A stretch of 64,000 nucleotides of DNA, from positions 186,001 through 250,000 of the forward strand of contig NZ_JABCNG010000002.1 of NCBI RefSeq assembly GCF_012932495.1, in the 5' to 3' direction. Position 1 is the first letter of the stretch. Every line of letters begins with the position of its first letter. The position numbers and the translations under genes were made by a program. Shown here one piece after another: positions 8,017-16,331 of this stretch. The notes under the pieces were generated by a model. The model did not search any database. It worked only from the letters and a program-made list of their open reading frames with translations, and was not told the DNA's origin. The DNA comes from Novosphingobium sp. SG919 (lineage in GTDB: Bacteria > Pseudomonadota > Alphaproteobacteria > Sphingomonadales > Sphingomonadaceae).

Positions 8017-9309
8017 TCAGGCCAGCTTTGCAGCGCGGGCCAAGCGACGAAGGTGCTGCGCGCTTGGCTTGGGACTGCGACGCTGAGTTGCACGATCCAC
8101 AGCGACCAGTCCGAACTGTGCCCGATAGCCAAAGGCCCACTCATAGTTGTCGAGCAGGGACCAATGGATATAACCGGTGACGGTGACGCCGTCGCGCACG
8201 GCAGCGCGCAGCCCCGCAAGGCTTTCGTCGATGAAGCGAATGCGCAGGGCATCGTCTGCCGTGCCGATCCCATGCTCGCTGACCAGCACGGGAACCCTTG
8301 CGACAGAGGCCGCGTAGCGCACCACGTTGCCGAGCGACGCGGGGTGAACTTCCTGATGCAACTGGGTGAACACGGAGCCGGGCGGCGGCGGAACCACGCC
8401 TTGCGGCCCAACCAGCTGTCGCGTGTAATTCTGCACGCCAAGGTAATCGTCGTCACGCGCAAGTGCTAGCCAGGCACCATAGCGCGCATCGCGCATGGCC
8501 GCGGCGTGCCCTTCACTACCCCGCGCATCCTGAAGATCGTCCATAGCCAGGGTGATCCCCACCGGAAGCCCTGGCCGGGTACGACGCACCGCTTCGCGCG
8601 CCGCCACGTGCGCCTCTCGCACGATGGGCTTGGATGCCGCCACATCATCAAGCAGGAACGTGCCGAATCGCTCGGCGCCCACGGCGCGTGCCGCAGCATG
8701 CTGCACTCGCCTTGCGCCTTCGGGCGTCACATAATCCACGAACGACATGTTGGCCTCGTTGATGGTGGATAAGCAATCGATGAGGTCACCACAATGTTCG
8801 GCCACCCGCGCGGCATAGCGGGCGAACAGCGGCACGATCGCCGGGTTTGAAAAGCCGCCCTGACGCGCGACCCATAGCGGCGCGGTAAAGTGGAACAATG
8901 TGACCACGGTGCGCAGGCCGGCGGCCCGGCAGACCTGCAACACTCGGCGGTAATGGTCCAACTCGGCGCGCGAGAACGCACCCTCTCGGGGTTCGACCCG
9001 TGCCCATTCGATCGAAAAGCGATAGGTATCGAGCCCCAGCCCCGCAACGAGCGCAATATCAGCGGCATAGCTATGATAGTGGTCGCAGGCATCGCCCGAC
9101 TGGTTGGCAAAGCCGGCTTCGGCAAGCCCTTCCACCAGCCACAGGTCGCTGTTCACGTTGTTGCCCTCCACCTGGAAAGCCGAGGTGCCCGCACCCAACA
9201 TGAAGCCGGACCGAGCGGCCGCTGCTCCGGCTGCCGCGGCCGGCGCCAGCAGGGGCAGGCTCGCCGCCGTGGCCGTCGCGGCCAGCGCCTGACGCCGGGT
9301 CAAGTCCAT
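8017..9309 (-). CDS. Exported glycoside hydrolase family 1 (beta-glycosidase-like)
   Basis: A 430-residue (beta/alpha)8-barrel enzyme expected to act on beta-glycosides in the periplasm. The N-terminus MDLTRRQALAATATAASLPL is a twin-arginine signal. GH1 hallmarks are GTSAFQVEG, RFSIEW, the acid/base loop STINEAN (Glu185), the nucleophile loop VSEHG (Glu345) and GYIHWSLLDNYEWAFGY. Both loops deviate from the usual NEP and ENG: here NEA and EHG, but both glutamates remain. It starts at ATG 9309, which shares one base with the TonB-receptor stop (TGATG), so it is translationally coupled to that receptor. The frame is open farther upstream, but only over the receptor gene. Substrate unknown. Confidence 0.88.
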   Translation of the reverse strand: MDLTRRQALAATATAASLPLLAPAAAAGAAAARSGFMLGAGTSAFQVEGNNVNSDLWLVEGLAEAGFANQSGDACDHYHSYAADIALVAGLGLDTYRFSIEWARVEPREGAFSRAELDHYRRVLQVCRAAGLRTVVTLFHFTAPLWVARQGGFSNPAIVPLFARYAARVAEHCGDLIDCLSTINEANMSFVDYVTPEGARRVQHAAARAVGAERFGTFLLDDVAASKPIVREAHVAAREAVRRTRPGLPVGITLAMDDLQDARGSEGHAAAMRDARYGAWLALARDDDYLGVQNYTRQLVGPQGVVPPPPGSVFTQLHQEVHPASLGNVVRYAASVARVPVLVSEHGIGTADDALRIRFIDESLAGLRAAVRDGVTVTGYIHWSLLDNYEWAFGYRAQFGLVAVDRATQRRSPKPSAQHLRRLARAAKLA

Positions 9310-11627
9310 CAGAACATATACCCCAGCTGCAAACCGATGGTGCGGAACGAGTTCAACCCAAAGCGCTGCTGGACCGTGGCGATACCGGCGTTGCCATCGG
9401 CGGATTCGAGGCCGAGTGCCACCGGCACGCGCTGGTCGGTGCAGTTCTTGCAGAACACCGAAGCGCGCCAATTGTCCCCGCGCACGCCCACGCTGCCGCC
9501 CAGGATATCGGCCTCGCCATAAGTCGTGCCGCTGTAAGGCTGGATCGTGTAGTTCATCGAAGCGCGGTGGTAATAGTTGGCCGACACGACAGGACGCAGC
9601 GCGCCGCTGGTCTGGAACTCGTAGGAGACGTCGAGCGTCCCGGTGAACGCGGGCGCCAGCGGGGTCTTGCGTCCCGCCGCGTTGTAGGTCGTGCAGCCTT
9701 GCCCCGGATAACACTGCGCCCCCGCAAAATCGCCAAAGTGCGAATCCAACAGCGTCGCGTTGGCGTTGATCGCCAGGCCCGGCACGGGACGCGCGGTAAG
9801 GGTCATTTCGATTCCCCTGGTCTTCACCGTCGCCGCGTTCTGGGTGACGAACGAGGACGTGGTGAGGTCGAACGACTGCACCTGGTAATTGTCGAAAATG
9901 GAACGGAACGCCGAGAGGTTGACCGTCAATTTGCGGCCCAGCCAGCTGGTCTTGATCCCCGCTTCCAGGTTCTGATTGGTTTCCGGCTTGATCGCCAAGG
10001 GCGCAATGACACTGGCTTCGGTGTTGTTGAAGCCGGGGCCCTTGTAGCCACGGCCATATGTGACATAGGCCATCGCATCGCGCCCGAACGTGTATTGCGC
10101 GCCCAGCTTGTAGCTGAAATTGGTGTTGGTGGTCCGCTCACTGCGGCCCGGCTGCACCGATCCGAACGCGACGAAATAGGCGCCCTCGTTCTGGACAAGG
10201 TCGATCTTGACGATATCGCGTGTCACGCGCCCGCCGCCGATCAGTTGCAGGTGGTCCGTCACTTTGTAGGTCAGCTGACCGAACGCGGCGAGGCTGTCGT
10301 TGGTCTGCAACACACGGTGATCGGTGCCGAGGAAATAGTCGTTGCTGCCCGGACAGGCCGGCACCGCTGTCGCTCCCACGCAGAACGGGAACTGCGGCAG
10401 CAGAAACGCGGGAAAATAGTTGTTACCAGCTATCTGCGAGGCTTCGCGCAGTCGCGAATGGAACGCATAGAGACCCGCCTGCCCGCTCAGCCGGCGATCG
10501 CTTGGCAGGGCCAGGCGCAGTTCGTTGCTGACCTGGTCGAAACGGCTGACGTTGGCATTGATGTCGGCGCCGTTGAGCACCGTGCCGTCGGTGTCGAGCT
10601 GCTGGTTGCGGTTGAAGCTCTTCCACGCGGCGATGTCGCTGATTTCAAGGCCATTGTCCAAGACATAGCTCGCCTTGGCTTGCAGGCCGCGGCGATCGAG
10701 GTCACGGTAATAGCCGCCGTTGCCCGCGACGGTGATATTGTCCGGCCCTGCGGTGATTCCGCTGGCGGTCAGCGCGGCGGCGTTGACGCTGCCGCTGCCC
10801 AATTCGCGATAGGCGATGTCGAACATCCCCAGTACACCACGGTCCTGGCCGATCTCTCCGATTGCCAGTAGACTGAAGGCGTCGTTAGGCTTGTACAGCA
10901 GGCTGGCCCGCACGCCAAACCGCCGCAGGTCCAGTTCGCTGCGCGCGCCGGCATCGACAGGACCAGTGAACGCCGTGATCGGACGCTGGTATTCGTTGAA
11001 GCCGGCCACGCGCAGCGCGACACTTGATCCCAGCGGCAGGTTTACCGCACCGCGCGCCACCACGCCGTTGGACCGGCTGGCCGCGGTCGGCCGCGTATCG
11101 AGCTCAAGGTCGAACTGCCCCGAGGTCTTGCCCAGTTCCGGACGCGCGCTGCTGACGTTGACGAGCCCAGCAGAAGCGTTGCGGCCAAACAGCAGGCCTT
11201 GTGGCCCGTTGAGCACTTCGACCTGCGAAAGATCGTAGAAGCTGTAAACCAGGCCGGGGTTGGCCAGGTTCACTTCGTCCTGGGCGAAAGCGACGCTCGA
11301 TTCGATCGAGTTCGAAAAGGCCGACGTACCAACGCCGCGTACCGAGAAATTGTTGTCCGCGCCGGCTTGAAGGCTTGGGGCGGCGAGAGTCATCTGCGAA
11401 AGATCGTTGAGCCCGCGCGCCTTGAGCGCATCGGATGAAACAGCGGTGACGCTGACCGGCACGGTCTGCAGACGTTCAGGCCGGCGCTGCGCTGTCACGA
11501 TGATTTCGCCAACGGCAAGGGCTGCCTGGTCGTCGCCGCCAGCTTTGGCATGGGCAATTTCGGCAACAGGCATGGCGAGCGCGATCGATAGCAGGCCAGC
11601 ACCGGCCAGCTTCGTCCACTTGGACAT
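9309..11627 (-). CDS. TonB-dependent outer-membrane receptor coupled to a GH1 enzyme
   Basis: A 772-residue receptor. It has a Sec signal peptide (MSKWTKLAGAGLLSIALAMP, cleavage after AHA), a TonB box (EIIVTAQRRPE), a plug with SVRGVGTSAF and GPQGLLFGRNASAGLVNV, and a 22-strand barrel ending in the aromatic LGYMF. GGGAGG lies 8 bp before ATG 11627. It belongs to the FecA/IroN-like sphingomonad clade used for many organic substrates. The coupled GH1 gene downstream suggests that a glycoside or glycosylated compound is imported and hydrolysed in the periplasm. The divergent TetR gene at 11764 is the likely regulator. Confidence 0.93.
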   Translation of the reverse strand: MSKWTKLAGAGLLSIALAMPVAEIAHAKAGGDDQAALAVGEIIVTAQRRPERLQTVPVSVTAVSSDALKARGLNDLSQMTLAAPSLQAGADNNFSVRGVGTSAFSNSIESSVAFAQDEVNLANPGLVYSFYDLSQVEVLNGPQGLLFGRNASAGLVNVSSARPELGKTSGQFDLELDTRPTAASRSNGVVARGAVNLPLGSSVALRVAGFNEYQRPITAFTGPVDAGARSELDLRRFGVRASLLYKPNDAFSLLAIGEIGQDRGVLGMFDIAYRELGSGSVNAAALTASGITAGPDNITVAGNGGYYRDLDRRGLQAKASYVLDNGLEISDIAAWKSFNRNQQLDTDGTVLNGADINANVSRFDQVSNELRLALPSDRRLSGQAGLYAFHSRLREASQIAGNNYFPAFLLPQFPFCVGATAVPACPGSNDYFLGTDHRVLQTNDSLAAFGQLTYKVTDHLQLIGGGRVTRDIVKIDLVQNEGAYFVAFGSVQPGRSERTTNTNFSYKLGAQYTFGRDAMAYVTYGRGYKGPGFNNTEASVIAPLAIKPETNQNLEAGIKTSWLGRKLTVNLSAFRSIFDNYQVQSFDLTTSSFVTQNAATVKTRGIEMTLTARPVPGLAINANATLLDSHFGDFAGAQCYPGQGCTTYNAAGRKTPLAPAFTGTLDVSYEFQTSGALRPVVSANYYHRASMNYTIQPYSGTTYGEADILGGSVGVRGDNWRASVFCKNCTDQRVPVALGLESADGNAGIATVQQRFGLNSFRTIGLQLGYMF

Positions 11628-11763
11628 CAGGATCCTCCCTTCAGGACAGTTTTGTTGAACAGCTGGCTAGTCGTCAATTTACGTTCAGTCAAGAACGCAT
11701 GTTAGTTACAGCTTGATCGTACGCAGTGTCCTGTGCTTTTCCTGCATCACACAGGATGGATCC

Positions 11764-12429
11764 ATGACAGAGCAGACGCGCAGGCGCCGCAGCCAGGAAG
11801 AACGAACAGCAGAAACCCGCGAGGCGCTGATCGACGCAGCCATCGCCGTAATTCACCAAGCCGGCTATCCGGCTGCCAGTACGGCGTTGATCGCAGCGCA
11901 AGCAGGCGTGAGCCGGGGTGCCATATTGCACCAGTTCGGCACACGGGCGATGCTGATGGCCGAAGTGGTTGCCGAAGTCTATCGACGCGAAGCAATCATC
12001 TATGAGGAACTGGTTGCGCAGGGATTGACCGGCCAAAAGGTGCAGGACTGGCCTGCGATCCTGCTCGACGTACTGGACCGACCGGCTGGCGTTGCCGTGC
12101 TGGAAATCCTTCAGGCCAGTCGCAGCGATCCAGAACTTGCCGAGCTGGTACGCAACCGGCAGGCTGACGTGGAAGACGCCGCACTTGCAACGGTGCAAAT
12201 GGGCCTTGGCGGAGGTCGAGAAACGGCCCTAGCTGTTATGCGGCTGATGGTCTGGTCGGTGCGTGGCCTGTCGATCGCGAACCTGGTGATGCCCACCGGC
12301 ATCGACACCCGCACGCCGGTGGCATTGCTAAGCAGCCTGTTGTCCTTTGCAGCGCCTAGCGGCCGCATTGATGAACTCGAACCTTTGCTGGCAAGGTTCG
12401 CTCAGTCCCTTGAACAGCAAACCTCGTAG
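11764..12429 (+). CDS. TetR-family transcriptional regulator
   Basis: A 221-residue regulator: MTEQTRRRRSQEERTAETRE, then the TetR helix-turn-helix (ALIDAAIAVIHQAGYPAAST, AAQAGVSRGAILHQFGTRAM) and a helical ligand-binding domain. I chose ATG 11764, which has an AGGATGG ahead of it; an in-frame start at 11713 would add 17 residues that look non-conserved. It is divergent from the TonB-receptor/GH1 pair across a 136-bp gap and therefore probably controls it. The ligand is unknown. Confidence 0.88.
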   Translation: MTEQTRRRRSQEERTAETREALIDAAIAVIHQAGYPAASTALIAAQAGVSRGAILHQFGTRAMLMAEVVAEVYRREAIIYEELVAQGLTGQKVQDWPAILLDVLDRPAGVAVLEILQASRSDPELAELVRNRQADVEDAALATVQMGLGGGRETALAVMRLMVWSVRGLSIANLVMPTGIDTRTPVALLSSLLSFAAPSGRIDELEPLLARFAQSLEQQTS

Positions 12430-12469
12430 TAACCTCGCGGGTGCATATCAATGCTATGCCTTGCAGCCG

Positions 12470-12548
12470 CGATCACCACGCCGTGGTCCAGCGCACCAAT
12501 CGCGGGCCAGGCCAATCGGTTCAATACCATAAGGAATCAGGTGGACAG
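12470..12548 (+). pseudogene. ISL3-type transposase C-terminal scrap
   Basis: Reads TPWSSAPIAGQANRFNTIRN before stopping, which resembles the conserved end of ISL3-family transposases (PWSSGQVEGQVNRLK...). Heavily diverged and shorter than the copy at 13139. It follows the tetR stop by about 40 bp. Confidence 0.45.
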
Positions 12549-12742
12549 GTCCAGCTTGCTCGGTCGGTGAAGAACCATGAGCACCGGCTCCGCGGCGTCC
12601 GCGCGCAGACGTTTGGGGGGGGCGTGTTGCGCGAAAAGCGCGCACGCCGCTTGATCTCGTGAACAGTTATGTCTTGCTGAAAATGCCGGCGGTGGATCAC
12701 ACTGGGCAGGTGCATGTCGATCACTCCGGTACCTACCGACTG

Positions 12743-13048
12743 TCAGCCGGAGGTGTCCATTTCCAGGCGCTGGCAAGCCCGGCGGATCGACACGCCCAAG
12801 TCACTGCGAAACCCGTTTGCCAGCTCGCGCTTGCGAGCATGCCTCACAGTTTTCGGCGGATGACGTCCTGCAATATCTCCTTGTCGAGCGAGAGAACCGC
12901 CACAAGCTTGCGCAGCTTGGAATCCTCGTCCTCTACCTGCTTCAGCAGCCGCATGTCTGGCGGCAGCATGCCGTCGCACTTCTTCTTCCAGTTGAAGTAG
13001 ATCGCCTGGCTGACCCTGCCTTGCGGCAGATGTCCGCAAAGAGAACAC
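12743..13048 (-). pseudogene. IS3-family transposase remnant (orfA end and orfB start)
   Basis: On the minus strand one frame gives the end of an IS407-type orfA (AIYFNWKKKCDGMLPPDMRL, then KLRKLVAVLSLDKEILQDVI, ending RRKL and a stop). The overlapping frame gives the orfB N-terminus (KTVRHARKRELANGFRSDLG then VSIRRACQRLEMDTSG and a stop). The N-terminal HTH of orfA is frameshifted relative to this part and the integrase core of orfB is missing. It is a non-functional scrap. Confidence 0.7.
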
Positions 13049-13138
13049 CGTCCGCTCCCTCCTGCCAGCCAGCGTGAATACGGCGAAAAACGCTAACTCC
13101 AGGCGATCCAGTTTTCCGGGGTCAGATCAGCGCGCAGC

Positions 13139-13484
13139 ATGACCACCGAGCGCAACACCGGTTCGGTCAAGACCGCATTGATCAACGCAGGAATCGAACA
13201 GGCCGTGCCAACGCCGATAGCCGCGCGCGAGGCTCTCGATCGCTTCCACGGGATGATGCGCTCGAAAGACAAGGCGCGGCTCGATCCGTGGATCGTCATA
13301 TACAAAGTTGCTGCCTTTGCCGCCGGCGTTCAGGCAGACAAGGACGCCGTCGCCACCGCAATCTGACGCCGTGGTCCAGCGGACAAGTGAGGGCAAGGTC
13401 AACCGCCTGAAAGCCATCAAGCGACAGATGTACGGCTGCGCCAAGATCGACCTACTCTATACCAAAGTTATGGCGCCAGTATGA
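13139..13484 (+). pseudogene. ISL3-family transposase C-terminal remnant with frameshift
   Basis: The first frame runs from 13139 to a TGA near 13364 (ALDRFHGMMRSKDKARLDPW, then FAAGVQADKDAVATAI). The homologous reading continues as PWSSGQV and, after another shift, as GKVNRLKAIKRQMYGCAKID up to a stop at about 13484. This is the C-terminal domain of ISL3-type DDE transposases, including the typical NRLK-IKRQMYGRA ending. The catalytic domain is absent and frames are broken, so it is dead. Confidence 0.7.
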
Positions 13485-13882
13485 TCTGAATTGCACGGAA
13501 TTTGAGTCAGACCCAATTTTGCACGCCGCTCCACAAGCGGATCAAGGTCAAGGTGGCCCATACCAAGCGTTCGCACAGCCGCACTGTCATGATGCGGGCT
13601 CACCCGCTGCAGTCGCAGGAAACGAAGTTCAGCGCAGCTAGATGCTGTTCGTTGCCTTGGCGCAGGCATTCCGGGTGCCGGGCGGCGTGCCACAGTGCGG
13701 AGTTTTTGATAGTATGAAGACAACGGACGACAAAATCAGCCACCAAGGCGCACACGGGCACGCACTGGCGGTTCAACGGGACGGAACATGCGGCGCGACG
13801 ATTGCCCCCTGCCCCGCTCACGCCGCAACGACGGGTGCCAGAGCGCTCAGAATTTTCCACAGAGCATGCATAAATGCGTAAA

Positions 13883-13919
13883 TGTCGACGTCGACAATTA
13901 GCTGTTGACGACGTCGACA
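13883..13919 (+). promoter_or_regulatory. Double LacI-type operator and promoter of the sucrose operon
   Basis: A perfect palindrome TGTCGACGTCGACA (13883-13896) is followed by TGTTGACGACGTCGACA (13903-13919). Corresponding half-sites are 23 bp apart. The second site contains TTGACG (13905-13910), a good -35 box, and TACACA (13929-13934) 18 bp later is a plausible -10. Binding of a LacI protein here would block the -35 region. The same composite element occurs at 23969-24005 and, less perfectly, at 27385-27421, so the LacI regulator at 24066 is the obvious candidate. Confidence 0.8.
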
Positions 13920-13966
13920 TGAGCAGCCTACACAATCATCTCATCGGAAGAAGCCGGAGAGGACGG

Positions 13967-14017
13967 ATGACAGCAACAGCATCGCGCATGGAAGATGCCG
14001 GCGTGGGTCGAAACTGA
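13967..14017 (+). CDS. Possible 16-codon leader peptide of the sucrose operon
   Basis: ATG 13967 opens MTATASRMEDAGVGRN and stops at 14017. GGAGAGG lies 6-7 bp upstream, a better ribosome site than that of the fructokinase ATG at 14141. It sits in the roughly 200-nt leader between the promoter and the first structural gene. It may be a leader peptide or merely fortuitous. Confidence 0.25.
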   Translation: MTATASRMEDAGVGRN

Positions 14018-14140
14018 CTGCACGTCTCGCCTGCGGCCGCACCACCCGCAGTGCCCGGACCAATCCCGCAACGCCCGTCCCAGGCTGCGGGTTGGCCGCA
14101 CCCGCTGCCCTCATTCCGCTCCGGCAACGAGTTATCGCCC

Positions 14141-15046
14141 ATGCCCACACCAAGAAATCTCGCCGCGATCGAAGCGGGTGGAACCAAGTTCGTCTGTGCG
14201 TTGAGCACGCCCGAGGGTGACGTGCTGGCACAGGCCGCCTTCCCCACCCGCACACCGGCTGAAACCTTTGCCGACCTTGCGGACTTCTTCCGGGCCGCGC
14301 AGGCACGCCACGGCGATGCAGTCCGCACGGGCCTGGCCGCATTCGGCCCGATCGACCTCGATCCCGCATCCCCATCGTTCGGATGCCTGGTCACCACGCC
14401 CAAGGCTGGCTGGTCGGGAACGAATATCGTGCGCGCCGTGGCCAGTGCCGTCGGCGCCCCGGTGGTTGCCGAAACCGACGTGAATGCCGCGGCACTTGGC
14501 GAAGGATTGCAAGGCCAGGCCACCGGTCTTGCCAATTTTGCGTATGTCACCATCGGCACCGGGATTGGGGTTGGCGTCGTGCTGGACGGCCAATTGCGCC
14601 AGACATTCCCTCACCCGGAAATCGGACATCTCCAGGTCTCGCGCGCACCGGGCGATGGCTTTGCCGGCACCTGCCCGTTCCACGGCGATTGCCTTGAGGG
14701 CCTGGCTTCCGGGCCGGCCATGAAGGCACGCTGGGGTCGCGCGGCAGAGGAACTGGCGCCCGATCATCCGGGTTGGGACATGGCCGCACACTATATCGCG
14801 GCACTATGTGTGAACCTGGCCTATACCTTGCGGCTCGATCGCATCGTGCTGGGCGGCGGGGTCATGTCGCCGCCGTTCCTGGTCGATCGCGTGCGCGTCG
14901 GCTTTGCCGGGTTGATGGCCGGCTATGCCCTGGGCCCACGCGCAGTGGCGACGGAGACATTCATCATGCCGACGGCCCTGCTCGAAACGTCGCCAGCGCT
15001 GATCGGCGCGATGGCGATGGCCCGGCGCGCGGCCGGGGACGCCTGA
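14141..15046 (+). CDS. ROK-family fructokinase
   Basis: A 301-residue cytosolic kinase that should convert fructose released from sucrose to fructose-6-phosphate with ATP. The N-terminal ATP site reads IEAGGTKFVCAL; the catalytic Asp is in ETDVNAAALGE (Asp113). The zinc motif is H163...C178PFHGDC184LEG, which is the signature of ROK fructokinases rather than glucokinases. The start ATG 14141 gives the normal N-terminus; upstream in-frame codons to 14051 look non-coding. It is first in the sucrose operon, 1 bp before the binding-protein gene, and is preceded by the LacI-type operators. Confidence 0.9.
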   Translation: MPTPRNLAAIEAGGTKFVCALSTPEGDVLAQAAFPTRTPAETFADLADFFRAAQARHGDAVRTGLAAFGPIDLDPASPSFGCLVTTPKAGWSGTNIVRAVASAVGAPVVAETDVNAAALGEGLQGQATGLANFAYVTIGTGIGVGVVLDGQLRQTFPHPEIGHLQVSRAPGDGFAGTCPFHGDCLEGLASGPAMKARWGRAAEELAPDHPGWDMAAHYIAALCVNLAYTLRLDRIVLGGGVMSPPFLVDRVRVGFAGLMAGYALGPRAVATETFIMPTALLETSPALIGAMAMARRAAGDA

Positions 15047-15047
15047 C

Positions 15048-16331
15048 ATGCGCCGCATACTGCGCCTGAGCATCGGCACCCTGCTTGCCTCCACCGCGTC
15101 CTGCACGGACAAGCCCGGTGCAGGCGGGCGCGTGCTCCATGTCTGGCAGCACCAGACCGGGCCGGAGGAAGCCGCCGCCAACCAGCAGATGATCGCCCGC
15201 TTCGCCGCCGGCCGGCACAACTTTGTCGTAAACGCGCAGACCATCCCGCAAGGTTCCTATCCGCAATCGATCATGGCCGCGGCCATGGCCGGCCGCCTGC
15301 CCTGCGTGCTGACGGTCGACAGTCCGATGGTTCCCGCGTTCGTCTGGGCGGGGCACATTCGCCCGCTCGACACGCTGATCGACCGCCAGGCGTTTGCCTC
15401 CATCGCGCCACCCGCGCTTGGCCAGTACCAGGGCCATATCTATTCGGTCGGCCAGTTCGACGCGGCGCTGGCGATCTTCACCCGGCGATCGACGCTGGCG
15501 CAGATCCACGCCCGCATCCCCACGCTGGCACAGCCGTGGACGCGCGCTGAATTCGACGATGTCCTGCGCAAGCTCAAGGCCACCGGACGCTGGCAGGTGC
15601 CGCTGGACCTGGGCACCCGCGAACCCAACCCGAACTGGTGGACTTATGCCTATAGCCCGATGCTGCAGAGCTTTGGCGGCGACCTGATCGACCGCAAGAC
15701 CAATCGCACGGCTGACGGCGTGATCAATGGCGCGCCAGCCCGGGCATGGGCGGCCTGGTTCCACGCGCTGTTCGCCAACGAATGGGCGCGGCGCCTGGAG
15801 CCCGACGACCAGAGCCTGATGCGGGGCCGCGTTGCCCTTGCCTATACGGGAAACTGGCGAGCCCCCGATCTTGAAAAGGCCTTCGGCAACGACCTGCTGA
15901 TCCTGCCGCCGCCAGACTTCGGCCATGGCGTGGCAATCGGCGGCGGCAGTTGGCAGTGGGCGGTCAGTTCCACCTGCACGCAGCCGGCGCAAGCCGCGGC
16001 GTTCATCCGCCATCTCATCAGCACGCCGGAGATCGCCGCCATGGCCACGGCGGCGGGCATGATCCCGGCAACCGAAGCCGCGGCGCAGCGCACCCAGCGC
16101 TTCCGCAAGGGGGGAGACTGGCGCGTGTTCTACGACATGTCGCGCGCCTTTGCCCGGCCCCGCCCCGCCACGCCGGCATTCACCGCGATTTCCAACGCCT
16201 GGTACCACGCCGCGCGCGACATCATGGACGGCACGGACCCGCGCGACGCCCTGGACGACGCCGCCGACGCCATCGACCAGTCGATTGCCGACAACAATGG
16301 CTATGCGCCTGCTGCGGAGAAGACGAAATGA
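15048..16331 (+). CDS. ABC transporter extracellular solute-binding protein (sugar, family 1)
   Basis: A 427-residue periplasmic binding protein of the MalE/UgpB class. It starts MRRILRLSIGTLLASTASCT, which could be a lipoprotein signal with a weak lipobox (TASC). The mature part has the typical LHVWQHQTGPEEAAANQQMI opening, and GRVALAYTGNWRAPDLEKAF in the C-lobe. Its stop overlaps the next permease start (ATGA). The position between a fructokinase and the permease genes, and an intracellular GH32 enzyme at the operon end, argue that it binds sucrose or a short fructo-oligosaccharide. Confidence 0.9.
   Translation: MRRILRLSIGTLLASTASCTDKPGAGGRVLHVWQHQTGPEEAAANQQMIARFAAGRHNFVVNAQTIPQGSYPQSIMAAAMAGRLPCVLTVDSPMVPAFVWAGHIRPLDTLIDRQAFASIAPPALGQYQGHIYSVGQFDAALAIFTRRSTLAQIHARIPTLAQPWTRAEFDDVLRKLKATGRWQVPLDLGTREPNPNWWTYAYSPMLQSFGGDLIDRKTNRTADGVINGAPARAWAAWFHALFANEWARRLEPDDQSLMRGRVALAYTGNWRAPDLEKAFGNDLLILPPPDFGHGVAIGGGSWQWAVSSTCTQPAQAAAFIRHLISTPEIAAMATAAGMIPATEAAAQRTQRFRKGGDWRVFYDMSRAFARPRPATPAFTAISNAWYHAARDIMDGTDPRDALDDAADAIDQSIADNNGYAPAAEKTK

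Larger units (their letters stand above)
12430..13860. other. 1.4-kb transposase graveyard without an intact gene
   Basis: No reading frame here has a convincing complete protein. The stretch contains at least three decayed transposase fragments (listed separately): two resembling the C-terminus of ISL3-type transposases and one IS3-family orfA/orfB junction. A 16-bp direct repeat ACGCCGTGGTCCAGCG occurs near 12477 and 13369 within the two ISL3-like fragments. I see nothing identifiable between about 13490 and 13860. Confidence 0.7.

Noticed and set aside
13457..13723. 88-codon minus-strand and 71-codon plus-strand frames in the graveyard
   Set aside because: No ribosome site, no recognisable similarity, and located among broken transposase fragments.
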